A stretch of 64,000 nucleotides of DNA from Microvirga aerilata (GTDB taxonomy: Bacteria; Pseudomonadota; Alphaproteobacteria; Rhizobiales; Beijerinckiaceae). This document shows, one piece after another, positions 1 to 8,466 of this stretch; position 1 is the stretch's first letter; each line of letters begins with the position of its first letter. Below the pieces are notes generated by a model. That model was not told the origin of the DNA and did not search any database. It saw only the letters and a program-made list of their open reading frames with translations. The stretch is from assembly GCF_016743775.1 (NCBI RefSeq), contig NZ_JAEQMY010000009.1:1-64000 (forward strand), given 5' to 3'. The translations under genes were made by a program, and so were the position numbers.

Positions 1-123
1 GGCTACACCCGTCATGGCAGCCTCCTGTGTCAGATCAGGAGATTATGAACCCATGCGCAGGAGGTGCAACTGTAGTGCTAATCATCGATCCCCTTCACGC
101 ACGCGTGCGTCGAAGGTCGCATC

Positions 124-543
124 TTACCTGTAGGGATAGCAGCGGCTTCGATCGAGCGTGAGGCCAAAATGCTGGGCGAGCCGGGCAATGGCCTCCTCAT
201 GCTCGGGGTATGGGTCCCGATTTGCCGCCCCCACGATGATGCTCCTGAAGTTCGAGGCCGCTCGTCCGTTCGGCGGCAGCATGGCCGTGACGAGTGCCGT
301 CCCTTCCGCATCGCGCAAGGTCAGGAACAGCGGCATGACGCGTTGGATGTGGGCTTTCAGCCCGATGTTCTGCTCGACAAAGGGAACGGCGCTCGACCGA
401 TAGCTGTTCTCAGCAGCCTCCCAGGCCTGACGAAAGTGCTTCTCCACCGCATGGCCCATCGCGCTCGACTCGAGCACGGCCTCACCCTCGGTCTCGATCC
501 GGAACCAGGTTTTCGATCCCGGCGCATCGCAGATGTATTGCAT
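124..543 (-). CDS. hypothetical protein, 139 aa
   Basis: I do not recognise a family. The product is a soluble 139-residue protein with no signal peptide and no membrane segment; the middle (about residues 60-100) reads as alternating beta strands and the C-terminal third as a helix (EHEEAIARLAQHFG) followed by a short basic tail. The ATG at 543 has only a weak AGG just upstream. It stands alone: the neighbour at 649-1053 is on the same strand but 105 bp away. Codon use (strong third-position GC) supports it as a real gene; the function is unknown. Confidence 0.6.
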   Translation of the reverse strand: MQYICDAPGSKTWFRIETEGEAVLESSAMGHAVEKHFRQAWEAAENSYRSSAVPFVEQNIGLKAHIQRVMPLFLTLRDAEGTALVTAMLPPNGRAASNFRSIIVGAANRDPYPEHEEAIARLAQHFGLTLDRSRCYPYR

Positions 544-648
544 GACCTGTCAACGCGAAGAGCCCGTTGAAGGTTTGCGATGCCCTCTGTCACACCCAAG
601 GGTCAACGCCCTTTGTTGACAAGGACCGATCAGGCGCCAGCAACTCGC

Positions 649-1053
649 TCAAGGCCGGCCATCCGTGAATTCGACGAGATCCCATAGGTTGCCATACAGA
701 TCCTCGAACACGGCCACGATGCCGTAATCGGCCTGCTTTGGCTCCCGGATGAATGTGATCCCCGCCTCGACCATGGCTGCATGATCGCGCCAGAAATCGT
801 CGGTTCGCAGGAACAGGAAGACACGACCGCCAGCTTGGTTGCCGATGAACGACGCCTGATGCTCATTGGAGGCGCGTGCCAACAGAAGCGAAGTGCCCCC
901 ATTTCCTGTCGGCCTGACGATCACCCACCGTTTGTCCTGCTCCGGCTGGTAGGTGTCCTCGAGCAATTCGAACCGAAGCTTATTGACGTAGAAGTCGATG
1001 GCCTCGTCGTAGTCGCGAACGACGATAGCGATATGCGCAATCGATTGATCCAC
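649..1053 (-). CDS. VOC-family (glyoxalase/bleomycin-resistance-like) protein
   Basis: A 134-residue single-module VOC (vicinal oxygen chelate) protein. It opens with the typical strand-helix HIAIVVRDYDEAIDFY (His7 is the usual first metal ligand) and ends with LYGNLWDLVEF, where the Glu is the usual last ligand; the two beta-alpha-beta-beta-beta halves are both present. Such proteins are metal-dependent lyases, dioxygenases or antibiotic-binding proteins, and the substrate cannot be read from the sequence. The start codon is GTG at 1053; the nearby upstream ATG is out of frame. Likely monocistronic. Confidence 0.85.
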   Translation of the reverse strand: MDQSIAHIAIVVRDYDEAIDFYVNKLRFELLEDTYQPEQDKRWVIVRPTGNGGTSLLLARASNEHQASFIGNQAGGRVFLFLRTDDFWRDHAAMVEAGITFIREPKQADYGIVAVFEDLYGNLWDLVEFTDGRP

Positions 1054-1160
1054 GTCGCCATTCCCTGAAATCGAGAGTGAAAGGCCATTCAGCGGGCGGC
1101 CCAGCGTCTGCGAAAGCTACGCTGTTTCACGTCTTCCATGCAAGGATGGCGTGGTCGGAT

Positions 1161-1754
1161 CTACACCCAGCGGTGACTGCGCCCCTCAATGGTCAGGATT
1201 TTGCCCTGCCAGATGTCCATGCTGGCGGCCTGTCGGGAGTTGACCCCGCAGGCGATGGCGAGAAAGGCGCGGGCGACGCCGCCATGGGCCACCACCACCG
1301 TGTCGCGGGTGATGTCGTCGAGGAACGGGCGGATGCGGGCGACCAGCATGGCGTAGCTCTCGCCGCCACCGGGGGGAGCGTAGTTCCACTTGTCCTGTTC
1401 GCGCAGGACCGCCAATGACGGCTCGGCCTTGCGCACTTCCTTCCAGGTCATGCCCTCCCAGGAGCCGAAGGTCAGCTCCACGAGACGCTCGTCCAGCTTG
1501 TAGGATTCCGGGTGGAGGCCGATGGTCCCTCGCAGGATCTCCATGGTTTCGCGGGTGCGGGTCATGGGGCTCGCCACATAGGCGAGGTCCTCATAATGCG
1601 GCGCGAGGGCCTTGAGCTTGCGCCCGGCCTCCTCCGCCTGGACGCGCCCCACATCGTTCAGCGGAATATCCTTCTGGCCCTGGAGCCGGCCCTCGAGGTT
1701 CCAGTCCGTCTCGCCATGGCGAATGAAGTAGATCGTGGGGCGAGACGGCGTCAC
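1161..1754 (-). CDS. histidine phosphatase family protein (phosphoglycerate mutase-like)
   Basis: A 197-residue member of the histidine phosphatase superfamily. The phospho-acceptor motif RHGETDWN lies at residues 12-19 and the second catalytic His is in VVVAHGG near residue 156. Both active-site arginines expected for the clan appear present (RTRET near residue 66). The cofactor-independent substrate cannot be told: it could be a sugar-phosphate or nucleotide phosphatase rather than a glycolytic mutase. Start is GTG at 1754, 12 bp after the fabI stop, so it is probably co-transcribed with fabI. Confidence 0.85.
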   Translation of the reverse strand: MTPSRPTIYFIRHGETDWNLEGRLQGQKDIPLNDVGRVQAEEAGRKLKALAPHYEDLAYVASPMTRTRETMEILRGTIGLHPESYKLDERLVELTFGSWEGMTWKEVRKAEPSLAVLREQDKWNYAPPGGGESYAMLVARIRPFLDDITRDTVVVAHGGVARAFLAIACGVNSRQAASMDIWQGKILTIEGRSHRWV

Positions 1755-1766
1755 GGCTGATCCCGA

Positions 1767-2591
1767 TTACTCTTTGTCCAGTGACAGATCGGGCGCTTCC
1801 GGGTTCTTCATGCCCACCACGTGGTAGCCCGCATCCACATGCAGGATTTCGCCGGTCATGCCGCGGGCCATGTCGGAGACCAGGTAGGCTGCCGTCTCGC
1901 CCACCTCCTCGGTGGTGACGGTGCGGCGGAGCGGGGAGTTGTACTCGTTCCACTTGAGAATGTAGCGGAAGTCGCCGATGCCCGACGCCGCGAGCGTCTT
2001 GATGGGGCCTGCCGAGATGGCGTTGACCCGGATGTTCTTGGGGCCGAGATCCGCCGCCAGATAGCGCACGGAGGCCTCCAGCGCGGCCTTGGCCACGCCC
2101 ATGACGTTGTAATGCGGCATCCACTTCTCGGCGCCGTAATAGGTAAGCGTCAGGAGCGATCCGCCCCCGTTCATCAGCTTCTCGGCCCGCTGGGCGACCG
2201 CCGTAAAGGAGTAGCAGGAGATGAGGAGCGACTTGGTGAAGTTGCCCTCGGTGGTCTCCACGTAGCGGCCGGTGAGTTCGTCCTTGTCCGAGAAGGCGAT
2301 GCAGTGAACCACGAAGTCGATGGAGCCCCAGAGGCGCTTGACCTCGTCGAACACCGCATCGATGGAGGCGCCGTCCGTCACGTCGCAATGGCCGACCACC
2401 ACGCCGTCGAGTTCCTTCGCGAGGGGCTCGACGCGCTTCTTCAGGGCGTCGCCCTGGTAGGTGAAGGCGAGTTCGGCGCCATGCTGGCGGGCGGCTTGCG
2501 CAATGCCCCAGGCGATGGAGCGATTGTTCGCCACGCCCATGATCAAGCCGCGCTTACCGGCCAGAATGCCGGTGGCTTTTGTCTCCGCCAT
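1767..2591 (-). CDS. fabI: enoyl-[acyl-carrier-protein] reductase (NADH) FabI
   Basis: A 274-residue FabI that performs the last reduction of each type II fatty-acid elongation cycle (trans-2-enoyl-ACP to acyl-ACP, NADH) in the cytosol. Seen: the nucleotide-binding start GKRGLIMGVANNRSIAWG, the FabI-specific catalytic pair Tyr-X6-Lys in YNVMGVAK with the preceding YYGAEK, and ISAGPIKTLAASGI of the substrate loop. Length matches the family. The gene leads a likely two-gene transcript with the downstream histidine phosphatase; a dnaJ-like gene lies upstream on the same strand with a 147-bp gap. Triclosan-type inhibitors target this family. Confidence 0.95.
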   Translation of the reverse strand: MAETKATGILAGKRGLIMGVANNRSIAWGIAQAARQHGAELAFTYQGDALKKRVEPLAKELDGVVVGHCDVTDGASIDAVFDEVKRLWGSIDFVVHCIAFSDKDELTGRYVETTEGNFTKSLLISCYSFTAVAQRAEKLMNGGGSLLTLTYYGAEKWMPHYNVMGVAKAALEASVRYLAADLGPKNIRVNAISAGPIKTLAASGIGDFRYILKWNEYNSPLRRTVTTEEVGETAAYLVSDMARGMTGEILHVDAGYHVVGMKNPEAPDLSLDKE

Positions 2592-2738
2592 AGTTCACCT
2601 AGATCGTCGCTGGACAGGGAATTCGAGAACGGCCTCTTTAGCCGACCCTGCGGCGAGGGGGAAGACCTCTTGGGGGGCCTTGAGGCAATCCGGGCGTTCT
2701 AGGACTGATTTTCTATCGGGCTTCATGCATGGCCGTGG

Positions 2739-3677
2739 TCATCGGGCCTTGGCCGAGCGGCGCTTGCGGGCATAGTCCATCAGGTCCTCGTCCACCACCT
2801 CGGGCAGCCTGATCTCCACCGAGACCAGGAGATCGCCGTGTCCGGTCTTGCCCGGAAGGCCCTTGCCGCGCAGGCGGAAGGTGCGGCCCGAATTGGTCAT
2901 GGGCGGGATCGACATCTCCACCGCGCCGCTCAAGGTCGGCACCCGGATGGTTCCGCCGAGGATCGCCTCCTCGATCTCGATGGGCAGACGCTGGCGCAGG
3001 TTGGAGCCCTCGGGGGTGAAGCGCTCGTGCGGAGCGAAGTTGATGGTGAGCAGCGCATCGCCCGGATCGATCCCCGGAGCGCCCTGCCCCAGGCCCCGCA
3101 GGCGGATCACCTGGCCGTCCGCGACGCCCTTGGGAATGACCACGTCCACGTCGCGGCCGGTGGAGAGCCTGATCCGCTTCTTGGCCTCCAGGGCCACCTC
3201 CTCCAGGGTGACCGTCAGGGTGGCGGACACGTCCTCACCCTTCTGCTGCGGCCGCCCGCGGCCCTGACGCATCCCGTCGTTGCTCGTGCGGAACGCGTCG
3301 CCGAAGAGCTGGGAGAAGATGTCGTCGCCCAGATCGGCCCCGAAGCCGCCCTTGCCCCGCCGTGCGCCGCCGCCGAACCCGGAGAAGCCCGCGAAATCCT
3401 CCGCCCGCGCACCGCCCCGGCCGCCGCCGAAGCCTTCGAACCCCTGGAAGCGCGGCTTGCCCTCGGCGTCGATCTCGCCCCGGTCGAACTGGGCGCGTTT
3501 TTGCGCATCGCCGAGGATTTCATAGGCCGAGTTCGCTTCCGCGAACTTGTCCTTCGCCTTTGGGTCATCCTTGTTGCTGTCGGGATGATAGGTCTTGGCG
3601 AGCTTGCGGAACGCCTTCTTGATCTCCGCTTCACTCGCGGAGCGGGATACGCCGAGAACGTCGTAGGGGTTGCGCAT
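2739..3677 (-). CDS. DnaJ-family co-chaperone lacking the zinc finger (CbpA-like)
   Basis: An about 312-residue J-domain protein. Residues 1-70 form the J domain with the HPD tripeptide (TYHPDSNK) that stimulates DnaK ATPase; a Gly/Phe-rich linker follows to about residue 135 ([11 protein letters not shown]), then two substrate-binding C-terminal beta domains. The CxxCxGxG zinc repeats of true DnaJ are absent, which makes it a class B/CbpA-like co-chaperone. The ATG at 3677 (MRNPYDVLG) has a GGAA about six bases upstream and gives the canonical N-terminus; an in-frame ATG at 3689 would add four residues. Confidence 0.9.
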   Translation of the reverse strand: MRNPYDVLGVSRSASEAEIKKAFRKLAKTYHPDSNKDDPKAKDKFAEANSAYEILGDAQKRAQFDRGEIDAEGKPRFQGFEGFGGGRGGARAEDFAGFSGFGGGARRGKGGFGADLGDDIFSQLFGDAFRTSNDGMRQGRGRPQQKGEDVSATLTVTLEEVALEAKKRIRLSTGRDVDVVIPKGVADGQVIRLRGLGQGAPGIDPGDALLTINFAPHERFTPEGSNLRQRLPIEIEEAILGGTIRVPTLSGAVEMSIPPMTNSGRTFRLRGKGLPGKTGHGDLLVSVEIRLPEVVDEDLMDYARKRRSAKAR

Positions 3678-3737
3678 TGTGGATTCCATGAACCGTCAGA
3701 ATAAGAGCCGGGAGCTCAACGGATTTGACGGTCATAT

Positions 3738-3753
3738 GGGCAAAGTGTTGCCC
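3738..3753. promoter_or_regulatory. inverted repeat upstream of the dnaJ-like gene
   Basis: GGGCAA and TTGCCC form perfect 6-bp arms around a 4-base centre, 60 bp upstream of the dnaJ-like start and downstream of the stop of the lipoprotein gene. It could be an operator for the co-chaperone gene or a weak terminator for the lipoprotein gene; nothing else distinguishes these. Confidence 0.3.
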
Positions 3754-3779
3754 CTTTGCAACGCCGCGACCGGCAAAAG

Positions 3780-4259
3780 CTAAACCTTGACCGCGCCTTT
3801 AGCCGGCTTGATCTCCTTGATCGTCCACTCGCCGCCGGACGGGCGACAGGCGGTGCCCTGGAGGGAGGCCGAGGACGGGCCGCTCAGCTGGGCCGAGAAC
3901 GTGCGGCAGATCTCGTCGTTCTTCACGAAGGGTGCGCCCATGGGGGTGAAGTTGCCCTTCCGCGTGGTGTCGGGATTGTCCCACGAGACCTGGGTGCCCG
4001 CCCCCTGAGGATCGAGCGCCACGCCGAGCGCCGCCTTGGCGCGCCGCCAGTCCTCCTCGTCCAGATCGGAGGAGAGCGCGGTCACGGCCTTGGTGGCGAT
4101 GGCTCCCGTTGCCTTCGGCTCGTCGTCGTCGAGGGCCGAGGTGCCAAGCGCAAGGCTGCATGCGCTCGTGGACAGGGCCATCAGCCCAACGGCCAGGATT
4201 TTTATGGCTTCGCTGAAGATAGCATCTGATCTATAACGGCGCGCATTGATCCACGTCAC
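3780..4259 (-). CDS. RT0821/Lpp0805-type surface lipoprotein
   Basis: A 159-residue predicted lipoprotein. The N-terminus has a hydrophobic stretch ending in the lipobox-like LSTSAC (Cys34), after which the mature protein would begin. The C-terminal half, with ALDPQGAGTQVSWDNP, a Cys pair (EICRTFSAQL and GTACRPSGGEW) and the strand WTIKEI, resembles the RT0821/Lpp0805 family of 17-kDa-antigen-like surface proteins of alphaproteobacteria. Role unknown, probably envelope. The start is uncertain: GTG at 4259 gives a long basic n-region. It is divergent from pdxH across a 45-bp gap. Confidence 0.75.
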   Translation of the reverse strand: MTWINARRYRSDAIFSEAIKILAVGLMALSTSACSLALGTSALDDDEPKATGAIATKAVTALSSDLDEEDWRRAKAALGVALDPQGAGTQVSWDNPDTTRKGNFTPMGAPFVKNDEICRTFSAQLSGPSSASLQGTACRPSGGEWTIKEIKPAKGAVKV

Positions 4260-4304
4260 GCGTCGGATCCCCCAGAACCAAAAGACACAGAACGGAATTA
4301 AGCA

Positions 4305-4913
4305 GTGAACCAGTTAACAACCGGTGACTTCACTGAAACCGAAGAGCCCTTCGGGCTTTTTAGGGCCTGGATGCGGGAAGCCGAGGCCTCGGAGCCCAAC
4401 GATCCCAACGCCATGGCGCTGGCCACCGTGGACGAGGACGGCCTGCCGAACGTCCGCATGGTGCTGCTCAAAGGCTTCGACGAGAACGGCTTCGTGTTCT
4501 ACACCAACACGGAGTCCAACAAGGGTCGCGAGCTTCTCGGCCAGAAGAAGGCCGCCCTCGTGCTGCACTGGAAGAGCCTGCGCCGGCAGATCCGCGCCCG
4601 CGGTCCGGTGACCCTGGTGAGCGACGAGGAAGCCGACGCCTACTTCCAGAGCCGCCCGCGCGACAGCCGCATCGGCGCCTGGGCGAGCCAGCAGTCGCGC
4701 CCGCTGGAGAGCCGCTTCGCGCTGGAAAAGGCAGTGGCCCTGAACACCGCCAAATTCGCCGTGGGCGAGATCCCGCGCCCACCCCACTGGACAGGGTTCC
4801 GCATCGCGCCGGTATCCATCGAGTTCTGGCAGGACAAGCCGTTCCGCCTGCACGACCGGGTGGTGTTCAGCCGCGAGGACGACGGCTGGCGGAAGGTGCG
4901 GCTTTATCCCTGA
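4305..4913 (+). CDS. pdxH: pyridoxamine 5'-phosphate oxidase
   Basis: A 202-residue FMN enzyme that oxidises pyridoxine or pyridoxamine 5'-phosphate to pyridoxal 5'-phosphate. Seen: the N-terminal [20 protein letters not shown]-phosphate-binding [32 protein letters not shown], the [16 protein letters not shown] segment and the conserved C-terminal WRKVRLYP. Full length for the family. The ATG at 4305 follows a purine-rich stretch (GGAATTAAG). Divergent from the lipoprotein gene; the SDR at 4985 follows on the same strand after 71 bp. Confidence 0.95.
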   Translation: MNQLTTGDFTETEEPFGLFRAWMREAEASEPNDPNAMALATVDEDGLPNVRMVLLKGFDENGFVFYTNTESNKGRELLGQKKAALVLHWKSLRRQIRARGPVTLVSDEEADAYFQSRPRDSRIGAWASQQSRPLESRFALEKAVALNTAKFAVGEIPRPPHWTGFRIAPVSIEFWQDKPFRLHDRVVFSREDDGWRKVRLYP

Positions 4914-4984
4914 CGCGTCGCGACACCATGGACCCTGCCCTCCAACCCGGATAAGGGTTTGCACCCTTCGCACAGAGAATTCCC

Positions 4985-5740
4985 ATGTCCTCTTCGACCA
5001 ATGCTCCGCGCCGCATCATGCTGCTCACCGGCGCCAGCCGGGGCATCGGGCATGCCACGGTCAAGCGCTTCTCCGCGGCCGGGTGGCGGGTGATCACCTG
5101 CTCGCGGCACGGATTCCCCGAAAACTGTCCCTGGGAGATGGGGCCGGAGGATCACCTCCAGGTCGATCTCGCGGATGCGCAGGACACCCGCCGCGCCATC
5201 GCCGAGGTGAAGGAGCGCCTCGCCGTCGAGGGCGGTTGCCTGCACGCGCTCGTCAACAATGCAGGCATCTCGCCCAAGGGTGAAGGCGGATCGCGGATGG
5301 GCACCCTCGATACCCGCTACGAAGATTGGCTGCGGGTGTTCCAGGTCAATTTCTTCGCCTCGATCATGCTGGCCCGCGGCCTTCAGGACGAGCTCGCCAA
5401 GGCCAAGGGCTCGGTGGTCAACGTGACCTCGATCGCGGGCTCCCGGGTGCATCCCTTCGCGGGTGCGGCCTATGCCACCTCCAAGGCGGCGCTGGCGTCC
5501 CTGACCCGCGAGATGGCGGCCGATTTCGGGCCGCTGGGGGTTCGCGTCAACGCCATCTCGCCCGGCGAGATCGACACCTCGATCCTGTCCCCCGGCACGG
5601 AAAAGATCGTCGAGCAGCTCCCGCTCCAGCGCCTGGGCACCCCGGACGAGGTGGCAAAGGCCATTTATTTCCTCTGCACCGATGCAAGCTCCTACGTCAC
5701 AGGCGCGGAGCTCCACATCAATGGCGGCCAGCACGTTTAA
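4985..5740 (+). CDS. SDR-family NAD(P)-dependent oxidoreductase
   Basis: A 251-residue classical short-chain dehydrogenase. The Rossmann motif TGASRGIG is near residue 17, NNAG near 88, and the catalytic Tyr-X3-Lys is YATSK. A long insert between the second strand and helix (RHGFPENCPWEMGPEDHLQVD) is present. The substrate is not evident; the sequence resembles 3-oxoacyl-ACP-reductase-like SDRs without being a FabG of the fab cluster. It ends 15 bp before the convergent citrate synthase homologue. Confidence 0.88.
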   Translation: MSSSTNAPRRIMLLTGASRGIGHATVKRFSAAGWRVITCSRHGFPENCPWEMGPEDHLQVDLADAQDTRRAIAEVKERLAVEGGCLHALVNNAGISPKGEGGSRMGTLDTRYEDWLRVFQVNFFASIMLARGLQDELAKAKGSVVNVTSIAGSRVHPFAGAAYATSKAALASLTREMAADFGPLGVRVNAISPGEIDTSILSPGTEKIVEQLPLQRLGTPDEVAKAIYFLCTDASSYVTGAELHINGGQHV

Positions 5741-5755
5741 GAGAACCTCCCGCCG

Positions 5756-6826
5756 TCATGCGGCTTCCGCCGGCCGCGGCCCCACATAGCGCGACTGAGG
5801 CCGGATGATGCGGCCGGTTCGAGCCTGCTCGATGGTATGAGCGGCCCAGCCCGCCGAGCGGCCTGCAGCGAAGAGCGGCGTGAAGCCCTCGCGGGGAACG
5901 CTTAAGGAATCGAGCAGAAGCGCCGTGTAGAACTCCACATTGGTGTCGAGGCGGCGCCCGGGCTTGCGGCGCTCCAGCACCTCCAGGGCGGTGCGCTCGA
6001 CTGCCTCCGCGAAGGCAATCCGGTTGTCAGCGCCCTTGAGCCGTGCGACGGCACCTTTAAGAACATCCGCCCGTGGGTCGCGCACCCGGTAGATGCGATG
6101 GCCGAACCCCATAAGGCGCTCGCCGCGGGCAATGGCGGCATCGAGCCAGGCCTCCGCGTTCTCAGGTCTGCCGATCCGGTCGAGCATGTCGAGCACCGGA
6201 CCGGGCGCTCCGCCGTGCAGGGGACCTTTCAGGGCGCACAGTCCTGCGACCACCGCCGACAGAAGGCCCGCCTCGGTGGAGGAGACCACACGGGCCGCGA
6301 AGGTGGATGCGTTGAGGCCGTGGTCGATCACCGTCACGAGATAGGTGTCGAGGCCCCGCGCCTCGCCATCCTCGACGGGCGCGTCGCGCAGCATGCGCAG
6401 GAGGTCGGCCGCGTGGCCGGCGGACGCATCGGGAGCCACCGCCGGGAGGCTCCGGGACCCTCGCACCGCCATGGCGGCCGCCACCGCGGCAGCGCCAACG
6501 GCCAATGAGGCATGATCCTCCTCCGCATCCGGCAAGGCTGCGAGCAGAAGGCGCATGCCTTCCACCGGGGTGAGCCCGGAAAGGTGCGGGGCCAGCGGCG
6601 CAAGATGCGCGAATGCCCTGACCCGCGCCCTGCCGAGAAGACACCGGGGATCCTCGGAGATGTCGGGAACGAGCCCCTCCCACAGGGTGGCTACCGCCTC
6701 CTCGAAGGAAACCTGCCCGGCGAGCTCCTCCAGGTCACGTCCGCGTATGATCAGGCGGCCCGCCTCTCCATCCACATGGCTGAGCGCGGTTTCGGCGGCA
6801 ACGACGTCATCAAGTCCGATCTTCAT
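5756..6826 (-). CDS. citrate synthase family protein (short form, catalytic Asp replaced by Glu)
   Basis: A 356-residue citrate/2-methylcitrate synthase-fold enzyme. The three catalytic-site histidines are visible in DHGLNAST, GPLHGGAP and GFGHRIYRVRDPR. The position of the catalytic Asp (NVDFY in typical enzymes) reads NVEFYTALLL, so it is Glu here. It is shorter than the hexameric Gram-negative GltA and resembles Gram-positive/archaeal-type enzymes, so it is unlikely to be the main TCA enzyme. It is divergent from a second homologue with a DNA-binding N-terminus across 75 bp, which suggests joint control. Confidence 0.85.
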   Translation of the reverse strand: MKIGLDDVVAAETALSHVDGEAGRLIIRGRDLEELAGQVSFEEAVATLWEGLVPDISEDPRCLLGRARVRAFAHLAPLAPHLSGLTPVEGMRLLLAALPDAEEDHASLAVGAAAVAAAMAVRGSRSLPAVAPDASAGHAADLLRMLRDAPVEDGEARGLDTYLVTVIDHGLNASTFAARVVSSTEAGLLSAVVAGLCALKGPLHGGAPGPVLDMLDRIGRPENAEAWLDAAIARGERLMGFGHRIYRVRDPRADVLKGAVARLKGADNRIAFAEAVERTALEVLERRKPGRRLDTNVEFYTALLLDSLSVPREGFTPLFAAGRSAGWAAHTIEQARTGRIIRPQSRYVGPRPAEAA

Positions 6827-6848
6827 GGGATTGCTCCTGTGTCTCGGG

Positions 6849-6900
6849 CAATCTCATGCGGGGATTGCGCAAGCGTCAATCTTGAATCAACATATCAACC
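6849..6900. promoter_or_regulatory. divergent intergenic operator region between the two citrate synthase homologues
   Basis: The 75-bp space between the divergent genes holds GCAATC and GATTGC as perfect 6-bp arms (6848-6868 region, 9-base centre), the odd palindrome TTGAATCAA (6882-6890) and a direct repeat ATCAAC at 6887-6892 and 6895-6900, eight bases apart and abutting the downstream ATG. Such density of repeats in a divergent promoter fits binding of the HTH-containing homologue encoded next to it; that link is inference. Confidence 0.45.
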
Positions 6901-6901
6901 T

Positions 6902-8023
6902 ATGCGCTCAGACTCCCTCGCTCTCGCCTCCGCCGAAGAGGCTTCGGCCCGTCTCGGCATCAGCCGGGCGAGCCTCTATGCCTATGTGAGCCGCGGCCTG
7001 ATCCGATCTTTCTCCTCCCCGCACGATCCGCGCCAACGGCTCTACGCCGTCGACGACGTGGAAACCCTGGTGGAGCGCAAGGCGCGGTTCCGGCGTCCAG
7101 CGGCGGCGGCCGCAACGGCTCTCGATTGGGGCCTGCCGGTGCTGGAGACGAGCATCACCCGGATCAAGGACGGGCACCTGTTCTATCGTGAGAGGGATGC
7201 GATCGTTCTCGCCCGAGCCGCGACCCTGGAGCACACGGCCAGCCTTTTGATCGGGGCTTTGGACGAGGAGGCCTTCCGCCGTCCGTCCAGGGCCATCGAG
7301 CCGCTGCCCGGCCCCGCATTCGGACCCCATGCCTTCGTGGCGCAGGCCATCCGGCTCCTCTGCGCCCCGGCTCCGAGGGAGGCCCGGGCAGAGGAAATCG
7401 CAGCGATCCTGCGCCTGATGGCGGCGGCAGCCAGCGGCACCGATCCGGGCGCAACCCCCATCCACCGGCATCTCGCCGCCGCCTGGAGCGCCCCTGCGTC
7501 GGCGGCGGACGCGATCCGGCGGGCCCTCGTGCTGTGCGCCGATCATGAGCTCAGCTCCTCGGCCTTCGCAGTGCGGGTCACGGCCTCGACGGGGGCAACG
7601 CTGCGCAACGCTGTCATCGCAGGGCTTGCCGCCCTGAGCGGCCCCTATCATGGCGGCATGACCGAGCGGGTCAGGACCTTCCTGGAGGATCCCAGGATGC
7701 AATCCTATCCCGGGTTCAGGCATCGGCTCTATCCCGATGGCGATCCCCGCGGGCCGGCCCTTCTGGAGAACGTGCCGCTGCTCTCCTCCGATGCGACGAC
7801 CCTGCGGGCCATCGAAAACGCAACAGGAGAGAAGCCCAGCATCGACACGGCCCTGGTCATGCTGGAGCGGGCCTATGGACTGCCGGCCGGTGCAGCCTTT
7901 ACGCTCTTTGCCGTCGGGCGAACCGCCGGATGGCTCGCCCATGCCATCGAGCAGCGCAGTCAATCCAGCCTCATCCGGCCGCGAGCCCGTTATGTTGTGG
8001 CCGAGGACCAGCATTCCCCATGA
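6902..8023 (+). CDS. citrate synthase family protein with N-terminal helix-turn-helix
   Basis: A 373-residue protein. Residues 10-55 (SAEEASARLGISRASLYAYVSRGLIR) form a MerR/excisionase-like winged helix-turn-helix; from about residue 80 on it is a citrate synthase fold with DHELSSS, GPYHGGM, GFRHRLYPDGDPRG and, unlike its divergent partner, a retained Asp in PSIDTALVMLER. HTH-citrate synthase fusions are known in alphaproteobacteria; whether they act as enzyme, regulator or both is unclear. The ATG at 6902 is chosen because it starts right before the HTH. It overlaps the Nudix gene by 4 bp. Confidence 0.85.
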   Translation: MRSDSLALASAEEASARLGISRASLYAYVSRGLIRSFSSPHDPRQRLYAVDDVETLVERKARFRRPAAAAATALDWGLPVLETSITRIKDGHLFYRERDAIVLARAATLEHTASLLIGALDEEAFRRPSRAIEPLPGPAFGPHAFVAQAIRLLCAPAPREARAEEIAAILRLMAAAASGTDPGATPIHRHLAAAWSAPASAADAIRRALVLCADHELSSSAFAVRVTASTGATLRNAVIAGLAALSGPYHGGMTERVRTFLEDPRMQSYPGFRHRLYPDGDPRGPALLENVPLLSSDATTLRAIENATGEKPSIDTALVMLERAYGLPAGAAFTLFAVGRTAGWLAHAIEQRSQSSLIRPRARYVVAEDQHSP

Positions 8024-8466
8024 CCGACGACCGCTTCTACCCCTCCCGCCCCGTTCTTGCCGCCTCAGTCGCGGTCCTGCGCGAGGGACGCGTCCTGCTT
8101 GCCGCGCGGGGCAAGCCGCCGAGCGAGGGGCTATTCTCCCTGCCCGGCGGCAAGGTCGAGATCGGCGAGACCTTAGGCGAAGCCGCCCTGCGGGAACTTC
8201 GCGAGGAGGTTGGGGTTGAGGCCAAGCTTATTGGCTTGATCGCTCCCGTTGAATTCATTGAAAGGGACGAGAAAGGCCATATAAGACATCATGTCGTCAT
8301 CGCCGCCCATGCAGCCCGCTGGGTCTCCGGCGAACCCCAGACAGGTCCGGAAGCAAAGGAAATCCGTTGGGTTACGGAACGGGACATCGCCGATCTACCG
8401 ATGACGGCAGGGCTCGCCGGCATTCTGGAGCAGGCCTTCAGGCTCGGGCGCCAGGATCGGGCGTGA
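8020..8466 (+). CDS. Nudix hydrolase
   Basis: A 148-residue Nudix protein. The Nudix box is complete (G-X5-E-X7-REUXEEXGU, beginning GGKVEIGETLGEAALRE and ending LREEVG, about residues 44-66). It hydrolyses a nucleoside diphosphate linked to another moiety; the substrate (for example ADP-ribose or oxidised nucleotide) cannot be told. The ATG overlaps the stop of the upstream gene (ATGA), and its own TGA overlaps the next ATG, so three genes (6902-9068) are translationally coupled. Confidence 0.9.
   Translation: MTDDRFYPSRPVLAASVAVLREGRVLLAARGKPPSEGLFSLPGGKVEIGETLGEAALRELREEVGVEAKLIGLIAPVEFIERDEKGHIRHHVVIAAHAARWVSGEPQTGPEAKEIRWVTERDIADLPMTAGLAGILEQAFRLGRQDRA

Noticed and set aside
6512-6901. 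A longer start for the HTH-citrate synthase gene (130 extra codons)
   Set aside because: The upstream part lies opposite the divergent citrate synthase gene and has no similarity to the family; the ATG at 6902 starts immediately before the HTH.
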